Notes: generated from the letters alone by a model not told the origin. Shown: positions 39,592 through 50,190, numbered from the stretch's first letter. The stretch is DNA of 64,000 nucleotides from Pantoea sp. Mb-10 (GCF_021272205.1 NZ_JAJSDX010000003.1:124001-188000), one strand, 5' to 3'. Translations and numbers: made by a program.

Positions 39592-40293
39592 TTAAACACA
39601 CGATGTGGTCAGCCGCTGGGCCAGCGCCTGCAGTTGCTCCAACCGCCTTTGCAGATCGGCCTTCTCTGTTTCACGAATGCGGGCAAACGCCAGCGCGGCG
39701 CGGTTATGGTTAATTGGCTGTGCCATACTAATGCCCTCCTCCTCCCGTGGCCAAATCAGCACCTGGGTTTCGCGCTTACGCGCCAGCAGCGGCGCGATTT
39801 GTCGCCAGACCTCCGCACTGAAGCGCGGCTGTAATGCCGTATCCTCTTCTGCGGCCAACAGCGCGACACCAATCACTGACTGCCACGCCGGCAGCATATG
39901 GAAGCCCGCCAGCGCCCGACTGGTGCGACTTCGCTCACCGGGTTCGGAGTGCCAAATATAGATCACTTGATCCTCCCAGAGCACGCCCAGCGCCACCACG
40001 ATATCGCGCGGTGCGTGCAGCTCCAGCTCCGGCAGTGCCTGGGCAAACAGGGATGAGCCACGAATAGCCTGCGCCGCCAGCGCATGAATGCCGGGTCCCG
40101 GCAAATAACGGCGCTGTTCGTCCTGAACGGTAAGACCAATGGACGCCATGCTCATTAACAACCGGTTGACTCGGGTGCTGTTCATCGCCATTTTGCGCGC
40201 CAGTTCACGGCAGCCCACTGCTTGATCGCAGGAGACCAAATACTGCAAACAGCGAATGCCATCAATGAGGCTTTGATTTGGTTGAGAAGACAT
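39592..40293 (-). CDS. IclR-family transcriptional regulator
   Basis: 233 aa. The N-terminal winged helix (about 8-60; CRELARKMAMNSTRVNRLL) is followed by an IclR effector domain (VLWEDQVIYIWHSEPG). The usual effector-domain signature is weak, so the ligand is unknown. The start is uncertain: ATG at 40293 or TTG at 40314. It lies between yggE and argO, where E. coli has no gene. Confidence 0.8.
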   Translation of the reverse strand: MSSQPNQSLIDGIRCLQYLVSCDQAVGCRELARKMAMNSTRVNRLLMSMASIGLTVQDEQRRYLPGPGIHALAAQAIRGSSLFAQALPELELHAPRDIVVALGVLWEDQVIYIWHSEPGERSRTSRALAGFHMLPAWQSVIGVALLAAEEDTALQPRFSAEVWRQIAPLLARKRETQVLIWPREEEGISMAQPINHNRAALAFARIRETEKADLQRRLEQLQALAQRLTTSCV

Positions 40294-40337
40294 AGTGAAC
40301 TCTGATCTGCTCAAAATTCCATCTTAACCTCAGCCCT

Positions 40338-40967
40338 TCAAGATGCCAATGCAGCGATCCCCTGGCGCGCTAGCTGGAAAGCAATGAACCACATGATACC
40401 GCCCACCAGCAGGTTGATCATGCGCTGCGCCAGCGCGGTACGCAGACGCGGCGACAGCCATGCCGCCAGCAGCGCCAGTCCGAAAAACCACAGCACGGAC
40501 GCGCTGATGGTGCCCAGCGCGAACCAGCGCCGCGCTGCCACGGAGGGTAACTGGCTTCCCAGACTGCCCAGCACCACGAAGGTGTCCAGATACACGTGCG
40601 GATTGAGCCAGGTCACGGCCAGCAGAGTCATGATGATGCGCCAGCGCCCCTGTTTCAGCGCGGCGTCCTGCGTTACTGCGGCACCGCCCTGCCACGCGTT
40701 GCGCAGCGCGCCCCATCCGTACCACAGTAAAAACGCCACGCCCGCCCAAGTGATCAGCATCAGCAACATCGGCGACTGATTGAGCAGCGCGCTACCGCCA
40801 AATATACCGCCACAAATCAGCACGATGTCGCTCAGCGAACATAACGCTGCCGTCATTAACGGGTAGTGGCGTTTGATACCTTGATTGAGCACGAACGCAT
40901 TTTGCGGTCCTAGCGGTAGAATTAGCGCAGCACCAAGCGCAAGCCCTTGTAAATAAATAGAGATCAT
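40338..40967 (-). CDS. argO: Arginine exporter ArgO
   Basis: 209 aa with six predicted membrane helices, LysE/ArgO family. [22 protein letters not shown] near the N-terminus and [19 protein letters not shown] mid-protein are signatures. It exports arginine (and canavanine) and is activated by ArgP. The start at MISIYLQGL matches E. coli; an ATG 15 bp upstream is possible. Confidence 0.95.
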   Translation of the reverse strand: MISIYLQGLALGAALILPLGPQNAFVLNQGIKRHYPLMTAALCSLSDIVLICGGIFGGSALLNQSPMLLMLITWAGVAFLLWYGWGALRNAWQGGAAVTQDAALKQGRWRIIMTLLAVTWLNPHVYLDTFVVLGSLGSQLPSVAARRWFALGTISASVLWFFGLALLAAWLSPRLRTALAQRMINLLVGGIMWFIAFQLARQGIAALAS

Positions 40968-41067
40968 AAAATTAACCCGCACAGATGACAGTGCGGAGCA
41001 GTATAGAGAGCCGTAAATATTAGCGGAAATGAAAAAAACTAACTGGCGATTAGGAAAGGTGATGATA

Positions 41068-41091
41068 AGCGGGCACCCGGCGGTGCCCGCT
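41068..41091. terminator. Terminator of mscS
   Basis: Perfect 10-bp stem AGCGGGCACC / GGTGCCCGCT with a 4-nt loop, 4 bp past the mscS stop. On the minus strand TTATCATC follows, a weak T tract. Confidence 0.65.
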
Positions 41092-41095
41092 GCGC

Positions 41096-41971
41096 TTACT
41101 CTGCGCGCGCCGGTTGCGGCTGCTCGCTTTTCACCTGATGCAGATGCACATCCATCTGCGGATAAGGGATGCCGATACCGTTAGCGTCCAGCGTACGCTT
41201 AAAGTTTTTCATTAAATCCCAGTACACATTCTGCAGGTCACCGCTCTTGCTCCAGCAGCGCACCACAAAGTTCAGCGAAGATGCCGCTAACTCATTAAGC
41301 CCGATCTGGATGCCCATCTCTTTCAGCACGCGCTCATCGGCTTCTACCACCTCTTGAAGCAGCGCAATGACCCGATCGACATCCGCGTCATACGCGACGC
41401 CGATGATGAACTCGTTACGACGAATAGGCTCGCGCGAGAAATTCACAATGTTGCCGGCAATGATTTTGCCGTTGGGCACCACCACGATCTTGCCGTCCGC
41501 GCTTTTCAGCGTGGTGGAAAAAATCTGCACGTTCTGCACCGTGCCCATCACGCCGCCCAAGTCAACAAATTCGCCGGTGCGGAAAGGACGGAATGTCACC
41601 AGCAGCACGCCTGCGGCGAGGTTAGAGAGCGATCCCTGCAGCGCCAGGCCTACGGCCAAGCCTGCGGCACCCAGTACGGCAATCACCGAGGCCGTCTGCA
41701 CGCCGACACGGCCCAGTGCCGCAATAATGGTGAAGGCAATAATGCCATAGCGCACCAGCGCGGAGAGAAAGTCTGCTACCGTGGCGTCAATGTGCCGCGC
41801 GCGCAGTACACGGTTCACCGCGTTAGATATCACCCGCGCAATGATCATCCCCACGATGATAATGGCGATGGCCGCCACGATATTTACCGCATAGCTCAGA
41901 ATCAATGCCTGATTACGAACCAGCCAGCCTCCGGCATTGTTGATGCCGTCCACGACATTTAAGTCTTCCAT
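41096..41971 (-). CDS. mscS: Small-conductance mechanosensitive channel MscS
   Basis: 291 aa (E. coli 286). Three membrane helices; TM3 lines the pore ([30 protein letters not shown], about 90-120), then the cytosolic beta and alpha/beta domains. It releases solutes on hypoosmotic shock. It lies downstream of fbaA, as in E. coli, separated by a terminator. Confidence 0.96.
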   Translation of the reverse strand: MEDLNVVDGINNAGGWLVRNQALILSYAVNIVAAIAIIIVGMIIARVISNAVNRVLRARHIDATVADFLSALVRYGIIAFTIIAALGRVGVQTASVIAVLGAAGLAVGLALQGSLSNLAAGVLLVTFRPFRTGEFVDLGGVMGTVQNVQIFSTTLKSADGKIVVVPNGKIIAGNIVNFSREPIRRNEFIIGVAYDADVDRVIALLQEVVEADERVLKEMGIQIGLNELAASSLNFVVRCWSKSGDLQNVYWDLMKNFKRTLDANGIGIPYPQMDVHLHQVKSEQPQPARAE

Positions 41972-42116
41972 TTGTCAGCCCTGTTGTTGAGTTTCCCGCA
42001 GGAAAATGCAAAAACCGCCGGATTTAATCCGGCATTCCCGCTTACAAGGTTAAACAAAAATGGGGATGGGCGCCAAAATTCACCTGAATTAGCGGATTTT
42101 TACTAAAAAAACCCAT

Positions 42117-42143
42117 AAAAAAAGGCCCTTTCGGGCCTTTTTT
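42117..42143. terminator. Bidirectional intrinsic terminator of fbaA
   Basis: AGGCCC-TTTC-GGGCCT stem flanked by seven A on the left and six T on the right, about 20 bp after the fbaA stop (minus strand). Confidence 0.9.
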
Positions 42144-42159
42144 GTACTGTAACAGTTAA

Positions 42160-43239
42160 TTACAGCACATCAACAGCGTTGAGCTCTTTGAATGCCTGCT
42201 CAAGACGTACCACCATCGAAGACTGCGCAGCACGCAGCCACACGCGTGGATCGTAGTATTTCTTGTTCGGGCTGTCTGGGCCATTTGGGTTGCCCAGCTG
42301 AGATTGCAGATACGCCTCGTTAGATTTGTAGTACTGCAGGATACCGTCCCAGGTTGCCCATTGGGTATCGGTATCGATGTTCATTTTGATCACGCCGTAG
42401 CTGATAGATTCTTCGATTTCTGCCGCGGAAGAACCTGAGCCACCGTGGAACACGAAGTCCAGCGCGTTATGCGGCAGGCTGTGCTTCTCTGCCACATATT
42501 TCTGAGAGTCGCGCAGAATGGTCGGAGTCAGCTTCACGTTGCCCGGCTTGTAAACGCCGTGCACGTTACCGAAGGACGCCGCGATGGTGAAGCGCGGGCT
42601 GATTTTGCTCAGCTCGGTGTAAGCGTAATCCACGTCTTCTGGCTGGGTGTAAAGCGCGGAAGCATCCATGTGGCTGTTGTCCACGCCATCTTCTTCACCG
42701 CCGGTGCAACCCAGCTCGATCTCCAGCGTCATGTCGATTTTCGCCATGCGCGCCAAATATTTTGAGGAGATCTCAATGTTCTCTTCCAGCGACTCTTCCG
42801 ACAGGTCAATCATGTGGGAAGAGAACAGCGGCTTACCGGTTTTCTTGAAGTGCTCTTCACCGGCGTCCAGCAGGCCGTCGATCCACGGCAGCAGTTTTTT
42901 CGCGCAGTGGTCGGTATGCAGGATAACCGGCACGCCATACTGCTCGGCCATCAGGTGCACATGATGCGCACCGGCGATGGCGCCGAAAATGGCCGCGCCC
43001 TGCGGCTTGTCGGTTTTGAAACCTTTCCCGGCGATGAACGCAGCACCGCCGTTGGAGAACTGAACGATGACCGGCGCTTTTACTTTGGCCGCAGCTTCCA
43101 GTACCGCGTTGATGGAGTCCGAGCCCACGCAGTTCACTGCGGGCAGAGCGAATTTGTTCTCTTTCGCGACTTTAAAGATCTTCTGAACGTCATCACCAGT
43201 GACAACGCCGGGTTTTACGAAATCAAAAATTTTAGACAT
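42160..43239 (-). CDS. fbaA: Fructose-bisphosphate aldolase, class II
   Basis: 359 aa, same length as E. coli FbaA. Zinc ligand region HTDHCAKK near residue 110, phosphate loop FHGGSGS near 265 and NIDTDTQWA. It cleaves fructose 1,6-bisphosphate in glycolysis. Last gene of epd-pgk-fbaA, 101 bp after pgk. Confidence 0.98.
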   Translation of the reverse strand: MSKIFDFVKPGVVTGDDVQKIFKVAKENKFALPAVNCVGSDSINAVLEAAAKVKAPVIVQFSNGGAAFIAGKGFKTDKPQGAAIFGAIAGAHHVHLMAEQYGVPVILHTDHCAKKLLPWIDGLLDAGEEHFKKTGKPLFSSHMIDLSEESLEENIEISSKYLARMAKIDMTLEIELGCTGGEEDGVDNSHMDASALYTQPEDVDYAYTELSKISPRFTIAASFGNVHGVYKPGNVKLTPTILRDSQKYVAEKHSLPHNALDFVFHGGSGSSAAEIEESISYGVIKMNIDTDTQWATWDGILQYYKSNEAYLQSQLGNPNGPDSPNKKYYDPRVWLRAAQSSMVVRLEQAFKELNAVDVL

Positions 43240-43340
43240 GGTTGTGTCCTGTTTCGTTACCGTTCATCCCCGGAGGGATTGGGATTTATTTGCCCCACGC
43301 GGGGCCAGTATTAAGGCAGCGCCAAAGCGTCACCCCCAGA

Positions 43341-44504
43341 TTACTGCTTCGCACGCGCTTCCAGCATGGCAACGGCAGGCAGTGTTTTGCCTTCCACGAA
43401 CTCCAGGAACGCACCGCCGCCGGTGGAGATATAGGAGATCTTGTCTTCAATGCCGAACAGATCGATAGCAGCCAGCGTATCGCCGCCGCCGGCCACGGAA
43501 AATGCGTCGCTGTCGGCAATGGCATTGGCTACGATTTCGGTGCCTTTGCGGAAGTTAGGGAATTCAAACACGCCCACTGGGCCGTTCCACAGAATGGTTT
43601 TCGCCTCTTTCAGCAGTTTGGCCATGTTCTGTGCGGTTTCATCGCCGAAGTCCATAATCTCTTCGTTATCCGCGACTTCTGAAACCTTTTTCACGGTTGC
43701 CGGAGCAGTTTCAGAGAATTCCGTGCCCACGCGTGAGTCAACCGGTACGGGAATACCGTGCTCATCGCGCAGTTTCTTCGCGGCTTCGACGAAGTCTGGC
43801 TCGTACAGCGATTTGCCGACGTTGTTGTCGATGGCCACGAAGGTATTGGCGATGCCGCCGCCCACAATCACGGTGTCCGCGATGTTCACCAGCGACTGCA
43901 GCACGTCAAACTTAGTCGAGACTTTTGAACCGCCCACCACGGCCACCAGCGGACGCTCAGGGTTGCTCATGACTTTGCCCAGCGCTTCCAGCTCGGCAGA
44001 GAGCAGCGGACCTGCGCACGCGATAGGCGCGAATTTGCCCACGCCGTGCGTTGAAGCCTGAGCACGGTGCGCGGTACCGAACGCATCCATCACAAAGACG
44101 TCGCACAGCGCGGCATATTTCTTGGCCAGCGTCTCGTCGTCTTTCTTCTCGCCTTTGTTGAAGCGCACATTTTCTAGCACAACCAGTTCACCGGTGCCCA
44201 CGTCGACGCCGTCCAGGTAGTCTTTCGCCAGCGTCACGTTGGTGCCATTCAGCTTCTCTTTCAGGTAGTTCACAACCGGCAGCAGGGAAAACTCTTCGTT
44301 GTATTCACCTTCGGTCGGACGACCCAGGTGAGAGGTAACCATCACTTTCGCGCCCTGTTTCAACGCTGCTTCGATGGTGGGCAGAGAAGCACGGATACGT
44401 GCGTCTGACGTCACTTTCCCTTCTTTGACTGGCACGTTGAGATCGGCACGGATCAGAACGCGTTTACCAGCAAGATCCAGATCGGTCATCTTAATTACAG
44501 ACAT
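43341..44504 (-). CDS. pgk: Phosphoglycerate kinase
   Basis: 387 aa, same length as E. coli Pgk. N-terminal [24 protein letters not shown], middle [13 protein letters not shown], and C-terminal nucleotide site [12 protein letters not shown] and GGGDTLAAI. It makes ATP from 1,3-bisphosphoglycerate. Middle gene of epd-pgk-fbaA. Confidence 0.98.
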   Translation of the reverse strand: MSVIKMTDLDLAGKRVLIRADLNVPVKEGKVTSDARIRASLPTIEAALKQGAKVMVTSHLGRPTEGEYNEEFSLLPVVNYLKEKLNGTNVTLAKDYLDGVDVGTGELVVLENVRFNKGEKKDDETLAKKYAALCDVFVMDAFGTAHRAQASTHGVGKFAPIACAGPLLSAELEALGKVMSNPERPLVAVVGGSKVSTKFDVLQSLVNIADTVIVGGGIANTFVAIDNNVGKSLYEPDFVEAAKKLRDEHGIPVPVDSRVGTEFSETAPATVKKVSEVADNEEIMDFGDETAQNMAKLLKEAKTILWNGPVGVFEFPNFRKGTEIVANAIADSDAFSVAGGGDTLAAIDLFGIEDKISYISTGGGAFLEFVEGKTLPAVAMLEARAKQ

Positions 44505-44555
44505 GGTGAACCCTCTCGTTGATTCTCATAAGTTTTGCCAGACGCAGTCTGCGTC

Positions 44556-45575
44556 TTACCTGAAACCGCTTGCGGCCATTGCTAACGTGGTGTCGATCAT
44601 ACGGTTAGCAAAGCCCCATTCGTTATCACACCACACCAGGGTTTTGATCAGGTGGTGACCGCTAACCCGCGTTTGCGTGCCGTCTACGATGGCACTGTGC
44701 GGATCGTGGTTAAAATCTACTGAGACTAACGGTAATTCCGTATAGTCAACTATACCATGAAATGCCCCTTCTGAGGCGCTTTGCAGCAAGGCGTTGACCT
44801 CGCACGCCTTCACGGCATCACGTACCGATACGCTAAGATCAATGGCCGTCACGTTGATCGTGGGCACGCGTACCGCAATCGCTTCAAAGCGATCGTTGAA
44901 TTTCGGAAAAATACGGGTAATTCCGGCCGCCAGCCGCGTATCCACCGGAATGATCGACTGACTGGCGGCGCGCGTGCGCCGCAAATCGCTGTGATACGCG
45001 TCGATCACCTGCTGATCGTGCATGGCGGAGTGAATGGTAGTGACGGTGCCCGACTCAATGCCAAAGGCGTCGTCCAGCAGCTTGATGATCGGAATAATGC
45101 AGTTGGTGGTGCAGGACGCATTCGACACCACGCGATCTTCCGGCCGCAGCGCATCCTGATTAACGCCAAACACTACAGTCGCGTCCAAATCGTGGCCACC
45201 GGGATGCGAAAACAGCACCTTTTTGGCGCCCGCCTGCAGATGGGCTTCGCCATCGGCGCGGCTGCCGTAAACGCCGGTGCAGTCCAATACGATATCCACA
45301 TTGAGCGCCTGCCACGGCAAGTCAGCGATGTCTGCCTGATGCAAAATACGTATCGTATCATCGCCCACAAACAGCAGATCGCGCTCCTGGCGCACATCAA
45401 AGGCAAAGCGGCCGTGGCTGGTATCGTACTTGAGCAAATGCGCCATACCGGCGGCGTCCGCCAGCTCGTTGATCGCCACCACGCTGATTTCCGCGCGGCG
45501 TCCGGTTTCATACAGCGCGCGTAACACATTGCGTCCGATACGCCCAAAGCCATTAATCGCGATACGAAGGGTCAT
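44556..45575 (-). CDS. epd: Erythrose-4-phosphate dehydrogenase
   Basis: 339 aa, same length as E. coli Epd (GapB). GAPDH-like: NAD motif [11 protein letters not shown], catalytic cysteine in [10 protein letters not shown] and H in [11 protein letters not shown]. It oxidises erythrose 4-phosphate for pyridoxal phosphate synthesis. The start at [10 protein letters not shown] follows AGGAAGTGAG; an ATG 24 bp upstream is discarded. Two Cra-like boxes lie upstream. Confidence 0.97.
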   Translation of the reverse strand: MTLRIAINGFGRIGRNVLRALYETGRRAEISVVAINELADAAGMAHLLKYDTSHGRFAFDVRQERDLLFVGDDTIRILHQADIADLPWQALNVDIVLDCTGVYGSRADGEAHLQAGAKKVLFSHPGGHDLDATVVFGVNQDALRPEDRVVSNASCTTNCIIPIIKLLDDAFGIESGTVTTIHSAMHDQQVIDAYHSDLRRTRAASQSIIPVDTRLAAGITRIFPKFNDRFEAIAVRVPTINVTAIDLSVSVRDAVKACEVNALLQSASEGAFHGIVDYTELPLVSVDFNHDPHSAIVDGTQTRVSGHHLIKTLVWCDNEWGFANRMIDTTLAMAASGFR

Positions 45576-45692
45576 CTCACTTCCTGCAAACGTACCCAAA
45601 AAAACGTGCCAAATACCTTGAGCGTTTCATTGCCTTTTGTACAGGGAATTCTTGCCGTCGCGCCCAGGCTCTTTATAGAGATGCCCAGAAGA

Positions 45693-45707
45693 CTGAAACG
45701 GTTCAGC
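45693..45707. promoter_or_regulatory. Cra (FruR)-like box upstream of epd
   Basis: CTGAAACGGTTCAGC is a near-perfect dyad that fits the Cra consensus (GCTGAAWCGNTTCAGC). It is 118 bp upstream of epd. Cra regulates the epd-pgk-fbaA operon in E. coli. Confidence 0.6.
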
Positions 45708-45816
45708 TACAATAAAGCATGCAAGGAATAACCGGAATGATTGCGATCAATTCTCCTGCCGAATATTGGATCTCCGTCACAAAATTACGTTTAAAAAATT
45801 ATTACTGCAGGAATAA

Positions 45817-45831
45817 TTGAACCGATTCAGG
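45817..45831. promoter_or_regulatory. Second Cra (FruR)-like box
   Basis: TTGAACCGATTCAGG, read in reverse CCTGAATCGGTTCAA, fits the Cra consensus TGAAWCSNTYHHW. It lies 124 bp from the first box, between epd and the tktA terminator. Confidence 0.5.
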
Positions 45832-45837
45832 TGAGCG

Positions 45838-45864
45838 AAAAAAAAAGGCGCTCCGAAGAGCGCC
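45838..45864 (-). terminator. Intrinsic terminator of tktA
   Basis: On the minus strand GGCGCTC-TTCG-GAGCGCC is followed by nine T. It begins 42 bp after the tktA stop. Confidence 0.9.
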
Positions 45865-45905
45865 CTTGATACAGGTTAAGAACGGCGACGCATCGCCATT
45901 ACCTT

Positions 45906-47897
45906 TTACAGAATGGATTTCGCGGTTTTTACCACGTTTTCAACGGTGAAACCGAACTCTTTGAACAGCAGTTCCGCTGGCGCTGACTCACCAAAGGTGG
46001 TCATGCCCACCACCGCGCCATGCAGGCCGGTGTATTTCATCCAGTAGTCAGCAATCCCGGCTTCGATAGCCACGCGCGCGCCCACCGCTTTCGGCAGTAC
46101 AGACTCGCGATAAGCCGCATCTTGCTTATCGAACGCGTCAGTAGACGGCATAGAGACCACGCGCACGTTGCGACCTTCCGCCGTGAGTTGCTCGTAAGCC
46201 GCCACCGCCAGCTCAACTTCAGAACCGGTGGCGATCAAAATCAGCTCCGGCGTGCCTTCGCATGATTTCAACACGTAACCGCCGCGCGCCACGTCGGCCA
46301 GCTGGGCCGGAGTACGATCCTGCTGGGCCAGGTTCTGGCGCGAGAAGATCAGCGCCGTTGGGCCATCCACGCGTTCAATCGCGTATTTCCACGCCACCGC
46401 CGACTCAACCTGGTCGCACGGACGCCACAGGCTCATGTTCGGCGTGGTGCGCAGGCTCGCCATCTGCTCTACCGGCTGGTGCGTTGGGCCATCTTCACCC
46501 AAGCCGATGGAGTCATGGGTGTAGACCATGATCTGACGAATCTTCATCAGCGCCGCCATACGCGCCGCGTTGCGTGCATATTCCACAAACATCAGGAAGG
46601 TGGCGGTGTACGGCAGGAAGCCACCGTGCAGCGCGATGCCGTTGGCAATGGCAGTCATGCCGAACTCACGTACGCCGTAATGGATGTAGTTACCCGCCGC
46701 ATCTTCGTTGATCGGCTTGGAGCCTGACCACATGGTGAGGTTACTTGGCGCCAGGTCGGCGGAGCCGCCGAGATACTCCGGCAGCAGTTTGCCAAAGGCT
46801 TCAATGGCGTTTTGCGAGGCTTTACGGCTGGCAATTTTTGCCGGATTGGCCTGCAGCTGCTCAATGAACTTCTGCGATTCGCTGGCCCAGTTTGCCGGCA
46901 GCGCATGGTTCATACGGCGGGTAAATTCTGCCGCCAGCTCAGGATGGGCTGCCGCATAGGCCGCAAATTTTTCATCCCAGGCTTTCTCTTTGGCCTGACC
47001 GGCTTCTTTGGCATCCCACTGCGCGTAGATCTCAGATGGGATCTCAAACGGCGCGTGGTTCCAGCCCAGCTGTTTGCGGGTCAGCGCCACTTCATCGTCG
47101 CCCAGCGGTGCGCCGTGCGAATCATGGGTTCCGGCCTTATTCGGGGAACCAAAGCCAATCACGGTTTTGCACATCAGCAGCGACGGCTTATCGGTAACCG
47201 CTTTCGCCTCTTCCACCGCTTTTTTAATCGCGTCGGCGTTGTGACCATCCACACCGCGCACCACGTGCCAGCCGTAGGCTTCGAAGCGGGCTGCGGTATC
47301 ATCGGTGAACCAGCCGTCAATGTGGCCGTCGATAGAAATGCCGTTGTCGTCGTAGAAGGCAACCAGTTTGCCCAGCTTCAGCGTACCTGCGATAGAGCAC
47401 ACTTCATGGGAAATGCCTTCCATCATGCAGCCATCACCCATGAACACGTAAGTGTGGTGATCGACGATGTCGTGACCCGGACGGTTAAACTGCGCGGCCA
47501 GCGTGCGTTCCGCAATCGCGAAGCCCACCGCATTCGCAATGCCCTGCCCCAGTGGACCAGTGGTGGTTTCAACCCCGGCGGTATAGCCGTACTCAGGGTG
47601 GCCAGGGGTTTTTGAGTGCAGCTGGCGGAAATTCTTCAGCTCGCCAATCGGCAGATCGTAACCGGTCAGGTGCAGCAGGCTATAAATCAGCATTGAGCCG
47701 TGACCGTTGGACAGCACAAAGCGGTCGCGGTCTGCCCACAGCGGGTTAGTTGGATTGTGGTTCAGGAAGTCACGCCACAGCACTTCAGCGATGTCCGCCA
47801 TGCCCATAGGGGCACCCGGATGTCCCGATTTCGCTTTCTGTACTGCATCCATACTTAACGCGCGAATGGCGTTAGCAAGCTCTTGACGAGAGGGCAT
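45906..47897 (-). CDS. tktA: Transketolase
   Basis: 663 aa, same length as E. coli TktA. The TPP-binding region [13 protein letters not shown] (about 154-166) runs to about 190; DDNGISIDG, the catalytic H in SNGHGSM and [15 protein letters not shown] are seen. It transfers two-carbon units in the pentose phosphate pathway. Monocistronic here. Confidence 0.98.
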   Translation of the reverse strand: MPSRQELANAIRALSMDAVQKAKSGHPGAPMGMADIAEVLWRDFLNHNPTNPLWADRDRFVLSNGHGSMLIYSLLHLTGYDLPIGELKNFRQLHSKTPGHPEYGYTAGVETTTGPLGQGIANAVGFAIAERTLAAQFNRPGHDIVDHHTYVFMGDGCMMEGISHEVCSIAGTLKLGKLVAFYDDNGISIDGHIDGWFTDDTAARFEAYGWHVVRGVDGHNADAIKKAVEEAKAVTDKPSLLMCKTVIGFGSPNKAGTHDSHGAPLGDDEVALTRKQLGWNHAPFEIPSEIYAQWDAKEAGQAKEKAWDEKFAAYAAAHPELAAEFTRRMNHALPANWASESQKFIEQLQANPAKIASRKASQNAIEAFGKLLPEYLGGSADLAPSNLTMWSGSKPINEDAAGNYIHYGVREFGMTAIANGIALHGGFLPYTATFLMFVEYARNAARMAALMKIRQIMVYTHDSIGLGEDGPTHQPVEQMASLRTTPNMSLWRPCDQVESAVAWKYAIERVDGPTALIFSRQNLAQQDRTPAQLADVARGGYVLKSCEGTPELILIATGSEVELAVAAYEQLTAEGRNVRVVSMPSTDAFDKQDAAYRESVLPKAVGARVAIEAGIADYWMKYTGLHGAVVGMTTFGESAPAELLFKEFGFTVENVVKTAKSIL

Positions 47898-48105
47898 TTT
47901 CTACTCCAGATCGGATTAATGCTTCACCGCGCTTAACATGTTGTATTCCATCAGTTATCAGGCGAAGCGGGGAAAAAGTTGCACATCAATGTACATGAAA
48001 ATACGGGCAGAAGTACATGCATCAGGATGCTAATCCATTGCATTTCCAGCCTTGTCTGCTAGTCATTGATCACAATGCAGGCTATAACCGACACGTTTAA
48101 ACACT

Positions 48106-48120
48106 TGGGATCGTTTCAGG
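48106..48120. promoter_or_regulatory. Possible Cra-like half-site between tktA and loiP
   Basis: GGGATCGTTTCAGG, read in reverse CCTGAAACGATCCC, fits the Cra consensus on one half. It is 40 bp before loiP and about 210 bp before tktA, so the target is unclear. Confidence 0.3.
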
Positions 48121-48159
48121 TGTTTGTTTTCTTTATCTTGTTACCTTAAGGACGACCTC

Positions 48160-48915
48160 ATGAAAATCCGCGCCACCCTTATGGCTCTGGGCATGGCTTC
48201 GCTGCTGAGCGGCTGCGAAGGCCTCGACAATAACGCACTGCTGCAATCGGGCGCGCAGGCCTATCAGGCGTATGCGCTGAGCGATGCGCAGGTGAAGCAA
48301 CTGAGCGACCAATCCTGCGCGCAAATGGACAAAGAGAATCAGGTTGCGCCTGCCGATAGCGCTTACCAGCAGCGATTGAATAAAATTGCCGCCGCACTGG
48401 GCGACAACATCAACGGCGTGCCAGCCAATTACAAGGTGTATCAAACCAAAGACGTTAACGCCTGGGCGATGGCCAACGGCTGTATCCGCGTTTACAGCGG
48501 CCTGATGGACATGATGACGGACAACGAAGTGGAAGGCGTGCTGGGCCACGAGATGGGCCACGTGGCGCTCGGCCATACGCGCAAAGCGATGCAGGTGGCG
48601 TTTGCCACCACGGCAGCGCGCACGGCAGCGGCGTCGGTGGGCGGAATGATTGGTCAGCTGTCGCAGTCGCAGTTGGGCGAGATGGGCGCCAAGCTGGTGA
48701 ATGCGCAGTTCTCACAAACCCAGGAATCACAGGCGGACGACTACTCCTACGACCTGATGAAGAAACGCGGCATCAATCCGATTGGCCTCGCCACCAGCTT
48801 TGAGAAGCTGGCGAAGATGGAACAGGGCCGTCAGAGCTCGATGTTTGACTCGCACCCGGATTCCGAAGCGCGCGCGCAGCACATCCGCGACCGCATCGCC
48901 GCAGACAGCAAGTAA
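48160..48915 (+). CDS. loiP: Outer-membrane lipoprotein metalloprotease LoiP
   Basis: 251-aa precursor of an M48 metallopeptidase. The lipobox is LLSGC (C19), the zinc motif HEMGH (130-134), and the third ligand glutamate is in QESQADDY. It degrades misfolded outer-membrane-associated proteins with BepA-type quality control. The start at MKIRATLMAL gives a proper lipoprotein signal; the ATG at 48124 would add 12 residues. Confidence 0.95.
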   Translation: MKIRATLMALGMASLLSGCEGLDNNALLQSGAQAYQAYALSDAQVKQLSDQSCAQMDKENQVAPADSAYQQRLNKIAAALGDNINGVPANYKVYQTKDVNAWAMANGCIRVYSGLMDMMTDNEVEGVLGHEMGHVALGHTRKAMQVAFATTAARTAAASVGGMIGQLSQSQLGEMGAKLVNAQFSQTQESQADDYSYDLMKKRGINPIGLATSFEKLAKMEQGRQSSMFDSHPDSEARAQHIRDRIAADSK

Positions 48916-48922
48916 CCCTGCG

Positions 48923-48953
48923 CAACAAAGCGCGCACCCGGCGCGCTTTGTTG
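48923..48953. terminator. Bidirectional hairpin between loiP and speB
   Basis: Perfect 13-bp stem CAACAAAGCGCGC / GCGCGCTTTGTTG with a 5-nt loop, 8 bp after the loiP stop and 15 bp from the speB stop, followed on the plus strand by TCTCTTC. It serves both convergent genes. Confidence 0.7.
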
Positions 48954-48967
48954 TCTCTTCGTGAAAA

Positions 48968-49894
48968 TTATTTAATCCCTTTGTTCGCCGCCTGAACGTG
49001 CAGCATGTCCAGCGCCAGCGTTGCCGCCGCCAGCGCGGTCAGATCGGCGTGATCGTAACCCGGCGCCACTTCCACCAGATCCATACCAACGATATTCATG
49101 CCCTGTAAACCGCGGATCAGCTTGGTTGCTTTGTCGCTAGTGAGGCCGCCCACCACCGGCGTGCCGGTGCCTGGCGCGTGCGCCGGATCCAGACAGTCGA
49201 TGTCGAAGGTCAGGTAAACCGGCAGATCGCCCACCGTACGTTTCACTTCCGCCAGAATGTCGTCCACGCTGCGGTCGTTAACTTGGGCCGCATCCAGCAC
49301 ATTAAAGCCCAGCGACGGATCGAATTCGGTACGGATGCCGATCTGCACCGAGTGCTGCGGATCGATCAGCCCCTCTTTCGGCGCGGTAAAGAACATGGTG
49401 CCGTGGTCGAAGGTCGGTCCATTGGAGTAGGTGTCGGTATGCGCGTCAAAGTGCACCAGCGCCATTTTCCCGAAGTGTTTCGCGTGCGCGCGCAGCAGCG
49501 GCAGCGTGATGAAGTGGTCGCCGCCGAACGTCAACATGCGCTTGCCGTTGGCCAGCAGCTTCTCCGCGTGCGCCTGCAGTTTATCGGCGAAATCCTGTGA
49601 ATCGCCGAACGCATACACCAGATCGCCGCAGTCCACGACGTTCAGGCGCTGGCGCAGATCGAAATTCCACGGCCAGCGGCACCCTTCCCACGCCAGGTTG
49701 GTGGAGATCTGACGGATCGCGCCCGGCCCTAAGCGGCTGCCCGGACGACCAGACGTGGCCGCATCAAACGGCACGCCGGTGATGACCCATTCAGCATCGC
49801 TGTCGTAAGGCTGGAAATTCAGTGGAAAACGCATGAAACCAAAGGCGTTAGAAACCAGGGAGTTGTCGTACTGATTGCCCAGGGTGTTGTGCAT
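48968..49894 (-). CDS. speB: Agmatinase SpeB
   Basis: 308 aa (E. coli SpeB 306). Ureohydrolase: Mn ligands in [20 protein letters not shown] and [10 protein letters not shown]. It hydrolyses agmatine to putrescine and urea. In E. coli speA (arginine decarboxylase, which makes agmatine) lies directly upstream; here the upstream region instead holds a terminator-like hairpin and a divergent transporter. Confidence 0.96.
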   Translation of the reverse strand: MHNTLGNQYDNSLVSNAFGFMRFPLNFQPYDSDAEWVITGVPFDAATSGRPGSRLGPGAIRQISTNLAWEGCRWPWNFDLRQRLNVVDCGDLVYAFGDSQDFADKLQAHAEKLLANGKRMLTFGGDHFITLPLLRAHAKHFGKMALVHFDAHTDTYSNGPTFDHGTMFFTAPKEGLIDPQHSVQIGIRTEFDPSLGFNVLDAAQVNDRSVDDILAEVKRTVGDLPVYLTFDIDCLDPAHAPGTGTPVVGGLTSDKATKLIRGLQGMNIVGMDLVEVAPGYDHADLTALAAATLALDMLHVQAANKGIK

Positions 49895-49956
49895 AGCTTG
49901 TCCTCGTTTGATCCGTGAGTCGGTGCGGCTAACCCGTGAAAGTGTCGATAAAGATG

Positions 49957-49998
49957 AAAAAAATCCCCTCCGCGTCGTTGGCCCGACGAGGAAGGGAT
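49957..49998 (-). terminator. Terminator-like hairpin in the speB leader
   Basis: On the minus strand an arm ATCCCTTCCTCGTCG pairs with CGACGCGGAGGGGAT (loop GGCCAA, internal mismatches only), followed by seven T. It ends 63 bp before the speB start. It could be the leftover terminator of a lost upstream gene or an attenuator. Confidence 0.7.
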
Positions 49999-50077
49999 GG
50001 ATAGCGTGATTATCGCCAGGATCGGCGCCCCCTGCAATGCGGGAATGGTGCGCGGCGAGCTTCAGCCATCACCCAGC

Positions 50078-50100
50078 CGTTATCAGGAATCCTGATAACG
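50078..50100. promoter_or_regulatory. Perfect 23-bp palindrome between speB and the EamA gene
   Basis: An 11-bp arm CGTTATCAGGA is mirrored exactly around one central A. It is 91 bp before the transporter start and about 184 bp before speB. The symmetry and place suggest an operator for a dimeric regulator, possibly the LysR-type protein encoded downstream. Confidence 0.55.
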
Positions 50101-50190
50101 CCATCAAAAATGACAAATATTCACGCTGCGCAAACGGAGGCATAGTTTATTCACACATCGCTTAACGCCTGAAACAGAGGGAATATCAAA

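Noticed and set aside
42011-42031. GCCGGATT/AATCCGGC inverted repeat upstream of mscS as a terminator
   Set aside because: The stem is clear but there is no T tract and a strong terminator for fbaA already lies at 42117-42143; it may instead be part of the mscS promoter region.
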